Made by a program: the position numbers and the translations under genes. The notes below the pieces were generated by a model, which did not search any database, had not been told where the DNA came from, and saw only the letters and a program-made list of their open reading frames with translations. 64,000 bases of DNA from Luscinia megarhynchos (taxonomy: Eukaryota > Chordata > Aves > Passeriformes > Turdidae): positions 1,125,720 through 1,189,719 of the forward strand of contig CM067589.1 in NCBI GenBank assembly GCA_034336665.1, given 5' to 3'. Positions 24,101-32,935 of this stretch are shown here, piece after piece. Numbering within the stretch: position 1 is the stretch's first letter; the number at the start of each line of letters is the position of its first letter.

Positions 24101-27100
24101 GCAATTCTGGTGTATTCACCCCCTAATTTGGGTATATTTACCCCTAATTCGGGTGTATTTACCCCTAATTCGGGTGTATTCACCCCTAATTCTGGTGTAT
24201 TCACCCCCCAGTTCTGGTGTATTCACCCCCCAATTCGCGTGTATTCACCCCCCAATTCGGGTGTATTCACCCCTAATTAGGTTATATTTACCCCTAATTC
24301 GGGTGTATTCACCCCTCCAGTTCTGGTGTATTCACCCCCAATTCTGGTGTACCCCCTAATTTGGGTGTATTCACCCCAATCCGGTGTATTCACCCGTAAT
24401 TCTGGTATATTCACCCCTAATTTGGGTATATTTACCCCTAATTCGGGAATATTTACCCCTAATTCGGGTGTATTCACCCCCCAATTCTGGTGTATTCACC
24501 CCCTAATTCTGGTGTATTCACCCCCTAATTCGGTGTATTCACCCCCCAGTTCTGGTGTATTCACCCCCTAATTTGGGTGTATTCACCCCCAATTCTGGTG
24601 TATTCACCCCCAATTCTGGTGTATTCACCCCCTAATTCTGGTGTATTTACCCCCACAATTCTGGTGTATTCACCCCCCAATTCTGGTGTATTCACCCCCC
24701 AATTCTGGTGTATTCACCCCCTAATTTGGGTGTATTCACCCCCAATTCGGGTGTATTCGCCCCGCCAGTTCCTGGTGCTATTCACTTCTAATTCTGTTGT
24801 ATTGCTGTTTGATTATGTTACCCCTACTCGAATTATTCACCCCTTAATTCTGGTGTATTCACCCCTAATTCGGGTGTATTTCGCTAGCTCGAGGTCAATG
24901 GTCGCAGTTCTGTGCCGCGCGATTGCCGTTATTCGCTAATTCTGTGCCTTCACCCCAGTTCGGGTGTGTCACACCCCTAATTCGGGTGTATTCACCCCAG
25001 TTATGGGAATTTAACCCCTCGGTTCTGGCATATTTACCCTCCAATTCCGGAATATTTTCCCCCGAGTGGTCGGGGGAGTGCTGGGGGTGTGAAACCGCCA
25101 ATTCTGGAGTATTCACCCCCGTAATTCGGGTGTATTCACCCCCTAGTTCTGGTGTATTCACTCCCTAATTCGGGTATATTTACCCCTAATTCAGGTATAT
25201 TCACCCCAATTATGGGAATTTAACCCGCCAGTTCTGGCATATTTACCCCCCAATTCTGGAATGTTTCCCCCAAGTGCATCGCCGGTGGTCGGGGGGAGTG
25301 CTGGAGGTGTGAAACCCCCAATTCTGGTATATTCACCCCCAATTCTGGCAATTTACCCCCTAATTCTGGTGTATTTATCCCCGATTCTGGCAATTTACCC
25401 CCCAATTCCGGAATATTTCCCCCCGAGTTCATCCCTGGTGGTCTCGGGGAGTTCTGGAGGAGCGAAACCCCCTAATTCTGGTAATTTACCCCCAATTCTG
25501 GGAATTTACCTCCCCAATTCCGGAATATTTCCCCCCGAGTCCATTCCCGGTGATCTTGGGGAGTTCTGGAGGTGTGAACCCCCCAAATCTGGCAATTTAC
25601 TCCCCCAGTTCCTGAATGTTCCCCCTCAATTCCGAATATTTATCCCCCCAATTCTGGTATATTCCCATCCGCCGCCCCCCCCCCCCCTTCCCCATCGATA
25701 TTCCCCCAAATTCGGAATATTTCCCCAAATTCGAATATTTCCCACTCCAGTTCCGGCACCCCTGAAACTCCAAATTCCCGAGTTCATCCCAGTGGTCTTG
25801 GGGAGTTCTGGAGGGGTGAAACCCCCAATTCTGGTAATTAACCCCTCCCAATTCTGGAATATTTACCTCCCAATTCCGTCAATTTACCCCACCCTGTCCC
25901 AAATTCCGGCACATTTCCCCCCTCAATTCCTGAATGTTCTCCCCCCTAATTCCTGCACATTTACCCCCCCAATTCTGGCACGTTCTGCCCCAATTCCTGC
26001 ATCCCTGAAACTCCAAACTCGCTGGTTCTTACACATCCCCCTGCTCCCCACTCATCCCTGCACCCCCAAACCCTCCCAGCAACTTCCCACAGATTTATTT
26101 TTATATTCTTATTCTTATATTCTTATTCTTATATATTTATATTTATGTTCTTATTCTTATTCTTATTAATTTAATTTTAATTCTTATTTTTATTCCAATT
26201 TTTACACTGATTTTCTTTTTTTTCACCTTCTCTCTCCCCTTCCCCACCCCGAGTAGCTCAGGACCCCGAATCTCTGGGAATTCCTGCTGAACCCCAAATA
26301 TTCCAGCATCCCAAGCATCCTCTCCTAAACCCTGCACCCCTGAACCTCCAAACCTGCCCCCTAAACCCTCCCACAACTTCCCACAGATTTATTTTTATAT
26401 TCTTATTCTTACTCTTATTCTTACATATTTATATTTATATTTATATTCTTATTCTTATTCTTATTCTTATTCTTATTCTTATTCTTATTCTTACTCTTAT
26501 TCTTATATATTTATATTCTTATTCTTATTCTTATTCTTATTCTTATTCTTATTCTTATTCTTATTCTTATTCTTATATATTTATATTCTTATTCTTATTC
26601 TTACTCTTATTCTTATATATTTATATTCTTACTCTTATTCTTATTCTTATTCTTGTATATTTATATTCTTATTCTTATTCTAATCCTTATATATTTATAT
26701 TCTTATTCTTATTCTTATTCTTATTCTTATTCTTATTCTTATTCTTATTCTTATTCTTATTCTTATGAATTTTTATTTTTATTTTAAATTTTTATTCTTA
26801 TTCTTTTTTTTATTCTTTTTTAATTCTTATTTTTATTCTCTTTTCATTCTTTTTTTTTTTTTCTCTTTTTTTCACCTCCTCTCTCCCCCTGAATCCGAGT
26901 ATCTCAGACCCCGCGTCCCCGGGAGCTGCCGCCGTGCCCTCGCCGTGCCCTCGCCGCGCCGCGTTCCCCGTGCACTCGGGATGAACCGGCGCGGGGGCGG
27001 CGGTGGCCCTTGAAGCGCCGCCGCGGTGATTTAGGAGAATATTAAAGGCGCTGCGGAGCTGCGGCGGCGCCTCTCTCGGGGCGAGCGGCACCGGCGGCGG

Positions 27101-29958
27101 CGCAGATGGGCCCGGCAGATGAAACATTTCCGTCACATCGTCCCCCAGCCGCGCTCGCCGCCTCGGGGATGGAATAAAGACGGAGCCGGCGCTCGCCGGG
27201 GCTTGGCGGGGGCTTGGGCTGGGCCCCGGTGTCACCGCGGTGTCACCTCGGTGTCACCTCGGTGTCACCTCGGTGTCACGGTGCTTGGGATGTGCCGGTT
27301 GTGATGGGATGGGGTGTGGAGACCCCCGTGGGATGGGACGTGGGGATCCTGATAGGATGGGACGGATCCTGGTGGGATGGGACACCTGGACCCTCCAAGG
27401 ATGGGACATGGAGACCCCAGTGGGATGGGACATGGAGATTCTGATAGGATGGGATGGATCCTGATAGGATGGGATGGATCCTGGTGGGATGGGACACCTG
27501 GACCCTCCTGGGATGGGACATGGAGATTCTGATAGGATGGGATGGATCCTGCTGGGATGGGACATGGAAATCCCCATGGGATGGGACATAGGGATCCAAA
27601 TGGGATGAGATGTTCAGATCCTTGTGGGATGGGACAGATCTGGGTGTGGGACACCTGGACCCTCCTAGGATGGGACATGGAGTCCCCAGTGGGATGGGAC
27701 ATGGAGATTCTGATAGGATGGGATGGATCCTGGTGGGATGGGACATGGAAATCCCCATGGGATGGGACATGGGGATCCCAGTGGGATGAGATGTTCAGAT
27801 CCTTGTGGGATGGGACAGATCTGGGTGGGATGGGACACCTGGACCCTCCTGGCATGGGACATGGAGTCCCCAGTGGAATGGGACAGATCTTGTTCCCATG
27901 GGACACCTGGATCCGCCTGGGGTGGGACATGGAGACCCCAATGGGATGGGAAATGGGGATCCTGATAGGATGGGATGGATCCTGGTGGGATGGGATGGAT
28001 CCTGGTGGGATGGTACATGGAGATCCCAAAGGGATGGGACAGATCCTGCTCAGATCCTTGTGGGATGGGACAGATCTGGGTGGGATGGGACATGTGGACC
28101 CTCCTGGGATGGGACATGGAGACCCCAGTGGGATGGGACACGTTTGTCCTGTTGAGATGGGATACATGGACCCGCCTGGAATGGGACGTGGATGCCCCAA
28201 TAAGATGGGACAGATCCTGGTGGGATGGGAATCCCAATTTGGGGATTCCTGGGGATGGAGGGAATGGGGTTGGGGCAACCCCAAATCCAATCCCCAGCCT
28301 GGAAATGGCGCCAGATTCCCAATTTCCCGATTCCTGCTGATTCCCAGGAATGGGGAAATGGAGTTGGGGTGACCCCAAATCCAATTCCCAGCAACCCCAA
28401 ATCCATTCCCAGCCTTGGAAAGGAGTCAGATTCCCAATTTCCCGATTCCTGCCGATTCCCGGGAATGGGGATGACGCTGCTCCGCTTCCCAGTGCTCCCA
28501 GTGCCCCCCTGTCACCCTCCCATCCCCTTTTCCTCCCGGGAATCTCTTTCCCCTCCCATCCGCTCCTTTCCAGCCCTTTCCATCAACCCCCTCGAAATTC
28601 CCTCCCTCCCCAGCCTAATTAACGCCTAATTAACCAAATTCCAACAAAACCGCATCCTCCTCCTCCTCTCCCGCTTCCAAAAAAAAACCAACAAACCACC
28701 AAAAACAAAACCCAGGAATTCCAGCGAGCTGGGAAGGAGCGGAGCAGAGTTCACGCAGCTCAGCCGTGCCAGGGCTCGGCGCTAATGATTTAATAAAAAT
28801 TAGCATAATTAACGAACATCTGCACGAGGCAGCGCGGGGCAATTTGGCAGCGCGAGACGAGGACTCGAGCGTTATTGCCGCGAGTTTAATGCGCTTTTAA
28901 TTCGTCCTGGCCCCGCGCGGGGGGAGGAAACGACGGCTGGGCTGCCGAGAGTTTGGGGTTTTATTCCATCCCTTCGGAGGATGAAAAATCCCGGGATTTA
29001 TCCCGGCACTCATTCCAGCAGAAATGGTTTTAAAAATTGGAATTGCAGAAGTGCGATTGGGGTTGTGGAGTGAGCGAGGAGCGGCTCAGCCCGCGGGGTT
29101 TTAGGGATAAATTCGGGGTTTAGGGATGAATTCGGGGTTTTTTTCCATCCCTTTGGATGCTGCAAAATCCAGAGATTTATCCCGAGATTCAGTAAAAAAA
29201 GAAATTTTTAAAACATTGGGGTTGCAAAAGTGGGGTTGGGGTTGCAGAGTGGCTCAGCCCGCGGGGTTTTAGGGATAAATTCGGATTTTAGGGATAATTT
29301 TTTTTTTCATCCCTCTGGATGCTGAAATATCCCCAAAATTAGCCCAAGATTCAGCAGAGAAGAAATTTTATTTTTTTAAATTGGGATTGCAAAAGTGGGG
29401 TTGGTGTTGTGGAGTGGCCGAGGAGCGGCTCAGCCCACGGGAGTTTGGGGATAAATTCGGGTTTTTCCTTAAATCCCACAGAAATCTGGGAAAAGGCGAA
29501 ATTTTCCAGGAAAATCCAGCTGGAGATGCTTCCAGAACTCCAGGCTTGGAGCTGGAATTTGAGATTAAACCCTCTCAAAAAATCAGGGTGTGAATTAAAC
29601 CTTAAATTCTCGAGCAAACCCCAAACCATGACCCAGAGGATTTGGGGCATTTTTTTGTGGGATTTGGGGCATTTTTTGTGGGATTTGGGGCATTTTTTTG
29701 TGGGATTTGGGGTATTTTGTGTGGATTTGGGGGTATTTCTGCGATATTTTGAGTATTTCTTGTGGGATTTTGGGTATTTCTTGTGGGTTTTGGGTATTTC
29801 TGCGGGATTTGGGGTCGGAGCCCCAAAGGAAGGGCCTGACCCCAATCCCGGCCCCACAGGAGTACCCCGGGTACGGTTGGTGGGTCGGGAAGCTCGGCCA
29901 GGAAATCGGGATCGTCCCGAAGGAATTCCTGATGCCCGCCTTCGAGCTGGAGCAGTGA
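12102..29958 (+). CDS. SKAP1: SKAP1, Src kinase-associated phosphoprotein 1 (3' part of gene, 8 coding exons)
   Basis: Cytosolic T-cell adaptor that, by family knowledge, joins ADAP/FYB and Fyn signalling to integrin activation. Coding exons are 12102-12179, 12813-12896, 13328-13452, 13820-13883, 14474-14647, 16083-16139, 16456-16568 and 29860-29958. All junctions are GT-AG with matching phases, and the sum is 2 bases plus 264 codons including TGA. The order is a PH domain (GYLEKRS, then [13 protein letters not shown], then [14 protein letters not shown]), an acidic Glu-run linker with a DDIYEVLP tyrosine site, then an SH3 domain ([23 protein letters not shown]). The 263 residues present are the length expected from the PH domain to the C-terminus of the roughly 359-residue human protein. 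The N-terminal dimerisation exons were not found and should lie upstream of the window. SKAP2 is excluded by synteny with SNX11/CBX1 and by PH residues such as NEKSKQPKG. Confidence 0.95.
12813..12896 (+). CDS. SKAP1: SKAP1 exon: PH domain beta strands 1-2
   Basis: The acceptor is TTTTCCAG and the donor GTGAGT. The exon encodes [20 protein letters not shown] followed by LYYSNEK. The basic-aromatic KRWCVL strand is the diagnostic PH core. Phase is 1 in and 1 out. Confidence 0.95.
13328..13452 (+). CDS. SKAP1: SKAP1 exon: middle of PH domain
   Basis: The acceptor is TTCCCAG and the donor GTGGGA. The exon begins by completing the Ser codon of SKQPKGSF and ends with KRSYE in phase 0. The stretch [10 protein letters not shown] differs from the GYSVRM-type sequence remembered for mammals, so this loop looks fast-evolving. 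The rest ([13 protein letters not shown]) is family-typical. Confidence 0.94.
13820..13883 (+). CDS. SKAP1: SKAP1 exon: PH domain C-terminal helix
   Basis: The acceptor is CCCGTCAG and the donor GTGAGT. The exon encodes [20 protein letters not shown] plus K and one base. The Trp in DWV is the invariant PH C-terminal helix tryptophan. Confidence 0.95.
14474..14647 (+). CDS. SKAP1: SKAP1 exon: acidic linker with phosphotyrosine site
   Basis: The acceptor is TCTGGCAG and the donor GTGAGC. The exon encodes [12 protein letters not shown], then a run of glutamates from a GAG/GAA repeat at 14506-14542, a Ser/Asn-rich segment ([11 protein letters not shown]) and DDIYEVLP. In the family this tyrosine lies between the PH and SH3 domains. 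The glutamate run is encoded by a near-pure trinucleotide tract and may vary in length. Confidence 0.93.
14850..15135. repeat. ~12 bp minisatellite TTTCCATGGATT
   Basis: Over twenty degenerate copies of TTTCCATGGATT in a SKAP1 intron; a smaller patch of the same word is at 13555-13670. Confidence 0.93.
15300..15560. promoter_or_regulatory. Candidate conserved non-coding element in SKAP1 intron
   Basis: Non-repetitive: AGATAATTTCCTTGGCGTTAATGAAG, AAATAAAATTTCACAGGTGATAAATT and ATTGAATCAAATTGCTCCATTAAAA contain GATA and TAAT cores. Each of these words stands out against the surrounding GGAATT-type DNA. No alignment was possible. Confidence 0.3.
15930..16078. repeat. ~21 bp pyrimidine-rich repeat before SKAP1 exon
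   Basis: TTTCCCTGATTTTCTTGCTG units run directly into the acceptor of the exon at 16083 and may act as an extended polypyrimidine tract. Confidence 0.85.
16083..16139 (+). CDS. SKAP1: SKAP1 short acidic exon
   Basis: The exon is 57 bases, with acceptor CCCTCCCCAG and donor GTAAGA. It encodes [19 protein letters not shown] in phase 1 to phase 1. The sequence is acidic and consistent with the linker preceding the SH3 domain. Confidence 0.85.
16456..16568 (+). CDS. SKAP1: SKAP1 exon: N-terminal half of SH3 domain
   Basis: The acceptor is TTTTCCCAG and the donor GTAGGA. The exon encodes [20 protein letters not shown] followed by [22 protein letters not shown] stands for the SH3 ALYDY motif and ELSFQRGD for the RT-loop end. 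A decayed copy of its last ~45 bases lies at 16635-16680 in the next intron. Confidence 0.95.
16635..16680 (+). pseudogene. Decayed partial copy of SKAP1 SH3 exon end
   Basis: TTCCAACGGGATGACCTCAT followed by TCGTGTCCCCGGTGAG and GTAGGAG mirrors the end of the true exon, TTCCAGCGGGGCGACCTCAT then CCGCATCCTCAGCAAG and GTAGGAG. The donor is kept; no acceptor is evident. Confidence 0.75.
16765..17015. repeat. (TTTTACTGG)n minisatellite
   Basis: Nine to twelve base units TTTTTACTGG with CACCAGTTT variants. Confidence 0.93.
17286..17347. repeat. (GGA)n microsatellite
   Basis: About twenty GGA/GAG triplets with two interruptions. Confidence 0.96.
17360..17500. promoter_or_regulatory. Candidate conserved non-coding element
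   Basis: CTTAATTCCCTTTTCAATC, CCCAATTAATTTCGCGGAAT and TAATCTCGTGGCGGCCGC form a short island of homeodomain-like sites next to CpG-rich DNA. Motif-based only. 17500-18050 holds nothing identifiable. Confidence 0.3.
18055..18500. repeat. ~33 bp minisatellite CATAAAACCAGGATCCGTTC
   Basis: About thirteen copies of CCCATAAAACCGGGATCCGT and TCATTCCTGCAT variants. Confidence 0.93.
18790..19355. repeat. 11 bp minisatellite CTGGTCACTGC
   Basis: About fifty copies of CCTGGTCACTG, changing to CTGGTCACTC towards the right. Open frames here ([11 protein letters not shown]) are repeat artefacts. Confidence 0.97.
19880..21240. repeat. 1.36 kb AT-rich island with (AAAAT)n core
   Basis: Abrupt switch from GC-rich to TTAATTAATAAAT-like DNA. 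It contains (AAAAT) about 15 times at 20411-20487, palindromic TATATTATATAC around 20275, and a T-rich TTATATTTTA half at 20640-21240. No exon seen; 20490-20640 between the halves is mixed sequence. Confidence 0.95.
21365..21570. repeat. ~12 bp minisatellite GAAATCCCGGAAATCCC
   Basis: Sixteen or so AAATCCC(A/G/T)GAAATCCC units. Confidence 0.93.
22130..22335. repeat. 41 bp tandem repeat, five copies
   Basis: CCCGATCCCAGTAACTCCCA then GTTTGGGATCAGAGAGGAAA, nearly identical copies. Confidence 0.96.
22460..22885. repeat. Two-copy block flanking a GGGATTT/GGGATTC 7-mer array
   Basis: GGGGGATTTGGGATCACCAA and ATATTC(A/G)GGATCTGGAATCC occur at about 22468 and 22781. Between them is a 220 bp run of GGGATTTGGGATTCGGG units. 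Confidence 0.93.
23540..23760. promoter_or_regulatory. Candidate developmental enhancer (conserved non-coding) in SKAP1 last intron
   Basis: Non-repetitive, with dense homeodomain cores: TTATTAAAATGCTAATTTAAA, CCTAATTGCAGCCCATAATG, ACACCTCATTAGCGGCCGCC and TTCATTAATTCTGCC. It is bounded by poly-A and CpG-rich DNA. The SKAP1/HOXB neighbourhood makes a HOX-linked enhancer plausible; this is inference. Confidence 0.45.
23935..25260. repeat. ~21 bp hairpin minisatellite GGGTGTATTCACCCC
   Basis: About sixty units of AATTCGGGTGTATTCACCCC. Each carries the inverted repeat GGGTG-TATT-CACCC. Around 25060-25300 a 200 bp higher-order copy appears, including the left flank GGTCGGGGGAGTGCTGG GG. Confidence 0.97.
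25261..26095. repeat. Degenerate continuation of the hairpin minisatellite
   Basis: Older copies of CCCCCAATTCTGGAATATTT mixed with ~170 bp repeats carrying GGTGGTCTCGGGGAGTTCTG. Confidence 0.85.
26100..26770. repeat. (TTCTTA)n hexanucleotide array with TATATATTTATA breaks
   Basis: Nearly perfect TATTCTTATTCTTATTCTTA runs, split by ATATATTTATATTC. 26215-26390 interrupts it with GC-rich sequence. Confidence 0.97.
26880..27235. other. CpG-rich non-repetitive island in SKAP1 intron
   Basis: GCCGCCGTGCCCTCGCCGTG-like sequence, then GGTGATTTAGGAGAATATTAAAGG and CAGATGAAACATTTCCGTCA. It could be a CpG island or regulatory element; no exon recognised. Confidence 0.4.
27300..28230. repeat. Minisatellite GATGGGACATGGAGATCCTG
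   Basis: About thirty units of ~30 bp, with higher-order copies of ~240 bp around AGATGTTCAGATCCTTGTGG. Confidence 0.95.
28630..28930. promoter_or_regulatory. Candidate conserved non-coding element with TAAT/TTAA motifs
   Basis: GCTAATGATTTAATAAAAAT, TAGCATAATTAACGAACATC, CGAGCGTTATTGCCGCGAGT and TTTAATGCGCTTTTAATTCG are dense homeodomain-type words. The sequence is non-repetitive and clearly unlike the flanks. Confidence 0.45.
29030..29470. repeat. ~170 bp tandem repeat, three copies
   Basis: GAGCGGCTCAGCCCGCGGGG follows TTGGGATTGCAAAAGTGGGG in each copy, at about 29080, 29245 and 29420. Confidence 0.9.
29640..29815. repeat. ~22 bp repeat GGGATTTGGGGCATTTTTTG upstream of last SKAP1 exon
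   Basis: Eight units that end about 45 bases before the acceptor at 29859. Confidence 0.9.
29860..29958 (+). CDS. SKAP1: SKAP1 terminal coding exon: C-terminal half of SH3 domain
   Basis: The acceptor is CGGCCCCACAG. The exon encodes [20 protein letters not shown] then [12 protein letters not shown] and TGA. The WW pair and GIVPKEF are the SH3 ligand-binding and 3-10 helix motifs. It joins in phase 0 to the exon ending at 16568 across a 13.3 kb intron. A good donor-like CAG/GTGAGA follows at 29965-29971, so a further non-coding 3' exon is possible. Confidence 0.93.
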   Translation, partial: EYPGYGWWVGKLGQEIGIVPKEFLMPAFELEQ

Positions 29959-30815
29959 CGGACAGGTGAGAGGGGCGGGGCGCAGAATTTGGGGTGCAGA
30001 ATTTCGGGTTTGGGGTGCGGGGTGCAGAATTTGGGGTGTGGGGTTTTGTCGTTTGGCGTCCAGGATTTGGGATTTGGGGTTTGGGGTCAGGTTTTGGGGT
30101 GTGGGGTGCGGGGTGCAGAATTTGGGGTTTGGGGTGTGGGATTTGGGGTGTGGGGTGCGGGATTTGAGGTTTGGGATGTGGGATTTGGGGTGCAGAATTT
30201 GGGGTTTGGGGTTTGTGGTTTGGGGTCCAAGAAGGGATTTGGGATTTGGGGTCAGGTTTTGGGGTTTGGAGTGTGGGGTGCAGGGTTTGAGGTCAGGTTT
30301 GGGGTTTGGGGTGCAGAGTTTGGGGGGTGGGGTCAGACTTTGGGTTTGGGATTTGGAGTTTGGGGTGCGGGGTTTGGGGTCACGTTTGGGAGTTTGAGGT
30401 TTGGGGTCACATTTTGGGTTTGGTGTGCGGAATTTGGGTTTGGGATTTGGGGTTTGGGCTGCGGGGTTTGGGATTTGGGATCGGGTCTGTACCGTCCTTG
30501 TCTCCATCCTCAGTTTTCCCTGGAGCAGCTGGGCCCGGGAATGGATCCCAAATCCCACAAATAAATCCCACAAATCCCATGGGATTCCTCCGCAGGACCC
30601 AGCGCTGGCACCGAGTGGATTTATCCCAAAAATCCCCCCTGCAGCCATTCCTTGGGGAAACTGAGGCACGCATCCCGCTTTTCCCAAAAATCCCGAATTC
30701 CCTGGAGATCTCCCTCTCTCGTTATCCCGCTTTTCCTGAGTCAATCCCAAATTCCCTGGAGATCCCAAATCCAGGTGTTCCCCCATCCCAAATCCAGGTG
30801 TTCTCTCTCAATAAA
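29959..30815 (+). other. SKAP1: SKAP1 3' untranslated region (approximate)
   Basis: This is the sequence after the SKAP1 stop. Most of it is a G-rich ~7 bp repeat. Candidate polyadenylation hexamers AATAAA occur near 30560-30575 and at 30810-30815. The true end and a possible 3'UTR splice at 29967 cannot be decided from sequence alone. Confidence 0.4.
29970..30490. repeat. G-rich 7-mer array TTTGGGG(T)
   Basis: GGGGTTTGGGGTGCAGAATT words repeated throughout. Capable of G-quadruplexes on the SKAP1 sense strand. Confidence 0.92.
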
Positions 30816-30854
30816 TCCCTTTTTCCTCTCCAAGTTTGGTTGTTCTGGGAATGA

Positions 30855-31225
30855 CTGGGAATGGCCGGGAACGGCCGGGAATTATCGGGAATTGTCGGGA
30901 ATGATCGGGAATTATCGGGAATTGTCAGGAATGATTGGGAATTGTCGGGAATGATCGGGAATTATCGGGAATTGTCAGGAATGATTGGGAATTATCGGGA
31001 ATTGTCAGGAATGATCGGGAATTATCAGGAATTGTCAGGAATGATTGGGAATTATCGGGAATTGTCAGGAATGATTGGGAATTATCGGGAATTGTCAGGA
31101 ATGATTGGGAATTATCGGGAATGATCGGGAACGGCAGAGAATGATCGGGAATTATCGGGAATTATCGAGAATGGCAGAGAATGATCGGGAATGATCCGGA
31201 ATGATCGGGAATGATCGGGAATGGC
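30855..31225. repeat. 10 bp minisatellite GGGAATTATC with 40 bp higher-order unit
   Basis: GGGAATTATCGGGAATTGTC and AGGAATGATT alternate regularly, so a higher-order unit of four monomers is seen. Confidence 0.96.
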
Positions 31226-31369
31226 CCCTTTGCTGTGAGGGTGAATCCAGCGCATCCTCCTCCTGCTTTTCCTGCTTTTCCTGCTTTTCCTGCTTTTCCT
31301 CCCTTCCCGCGTTTGGCTGCGGGGCCACTAGATGGTGGTAGGGCCCTGCCGGCTCCGATCCCTCTGGAA

Positions 31370-31950
31370 TTCCCAGACTGGGCTCAGATCCTTCAGTGTG
31401 GATCCCTGGGCACGGAGTGGATCCATGGATTCAGACTGGATCCCAGGATTCTGATCCGATCCATAGGATCAGATCGGATCCCTGAATTCGGATCGGATTG
31501 CTGGATTTAGAATGGATCCTTGGATTCAGGCTGGATCCATGGATTGAGAGTGAGTTTGGAACCGATCCATGGATTCAGAGCAGATCCATAAATTTGGATT
31601 AGATCCCTGGATTCAGAGTGGATCCCTGAGTTTGGAACAGATCCCTGGATTCGGAGCAGATCCGTGGATTCAGATTGAATCCCTGTATTCAGAGCAGATC
31701 CATAGATTCTGGGTGGATCCCTGGATTCAGAGCAGATCCAGAGATTTGGATCAGATCCTTGGATTCAGAGTGGATCCCTCGATTCTGGGTGGATCCCTGG
31801 ATTCAGAGGGGACCCCTGGATTTGGATCAGATCCCTGGGCATGGATGGGATCCCTGGATTCAGAGCAGATCCATAGATTTGGATCGGATCCCTGGATTCA
31901 GAGGGGATCCATCGATTCTGGGTGGATCCCTGGATTCCGATCCCATCCCA
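31370..31950. repeat. ~24 bp minisatellite GGATCCCTGGATTCAGAGCA
   Basis: About twenty-three units with BamHI-like GGATCC in most. Confidence 0.95.
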
Positions 31951-32094
31951 GGCACATCTGCGCCATTCCCAGCGGCGCGCTCATGAATATTAATGAGTGA
32001 TTATGAATATTAATGAGGCGCTCAGCCAATCACAGCCCTGAACTCCTCCTGCCATTCCCGCTGTGCCTCCAAGGCATTCCCAACAGGGATTCCC

Positions 32095-32200
32095 AACATT
32101 CCCAAAAGCCCCCAAAACCTCCAAACCAGCCAAAACCTCCCAAACCCCCCAAACCCCCCAAACCCTGCCAATTCCCAAATTCCCAAAATCCCAAAATTCC
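32095..32200. repeat. C-rich CCAAAACCTCCAAACC low complexity
   Basis: Short degenerate units CCCCCAAACC just beyond the SNX11 3' end. Confidence 0.8.
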
Positions 32201-32239
32201 CAGTGCTTCTCCCACCCCCAAGCCTGGCGGAACACAGAA

Positions 32240-32813
32240 AAGTCTCCTCCACTTCCGCTTTTATTTTATTTTTATTTATTTTATTTCCCACACCAAGTGC
32301 TGAGGGAGGGGAGAACCCCAAAACCCCCCTGAGCTGCTCCTGCTTTCCCAAAAATCCCTGGAACAGCCCCGGCAGGAAGGGGACACAAATTCCAGCCCCA
32401 CCTCTCCCTTTTCCCAGTGGGAAGCTCGGCTCTGATTGGCCCAGTTTGGGAATTCCAGAGGGATTTGAGCCCAGTTTGGGAATTCCAGAGAGATTTGAGG
32501 CAGGAGCAGAGTGAGGAAAACACTGCTGGAATATCAGGGAATACCAGGAATATCGGGAATCTGCTGGGGAAAGAGCTCGGGCACGGCTGGGGCCGAATTC
32601 CCAGTGCTCCCAGTCCATCCCAGTGGCTCCACACTGATCCCTCTCCCAGCGAGGGCAGCGGGGCCTGGGGGTGTCCAGAGGGGTCACTCTGTGTCCAGCT
32701 GGACATTCTGGGCTCTCCAGAGGGGTCACTCAGTGTCCAGCTGGGCTCTCTGGACTGTCCAGAGGGGTCACTCAGTGTCCAGCTGGGCTCTCTGGGCTCT
32801 CCAGAGGGGTCAC
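32240..32813 (-). other. SNX11: SNX11 3' untranslated region (approximate)
   Basis: Minus-strand sequence after the stop, first through the rest of the 42 bp array, then unique sequence. Several AATAAA hexamers in the minus sense lie at about 32260-32285 (read as TTTATT on the plus strand), giving a plausible cleavage site near 32240. Confidence 0.5.
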
Positions 32814-32935
32814 TCAGTGTCCAGCTGGACATCCTGGGATCTCCAGAGGGGTCACTGTGTGTCCAGCTGGACATTCTGGACTATCCAGAGGGGTCACTCT
32901 GTGTCCAGCTGGGCTCTCTGGCCGTGCCTCGTCCA
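32640..32935. repeat. 42 bp minisatellite overlapping the SNX11 stop codon
   Basis: Six copies of GGGGTCACTCAGTGTCCAGC, TGGGCTCTCTGGGCTCTCCAGA. The two rightmost copies are coding in SNX11. Confidence 0.96.

Noticed and set aside
23935..25260. CRISPR-like look of regularly spaced palindromic repeats
   Set aside because: Units are contiguous with no unique spacers and lie in a vertebrate intron; a minisatellite, not CRISPR.
27265..28290. 341-codon minus-strand frame rich in Pro, Ser, His
   Set aside because: GATGGGACATGGAGATCC array read in reverse.
12102..29958. Assignment to SKAP2 instead of SKAP1
   Set aside because: PH strand residues NEKSKQPKG, the acidic Glu run, and linkage to SNX11, CBX1 and NFE2L1 all point to SKAP1.
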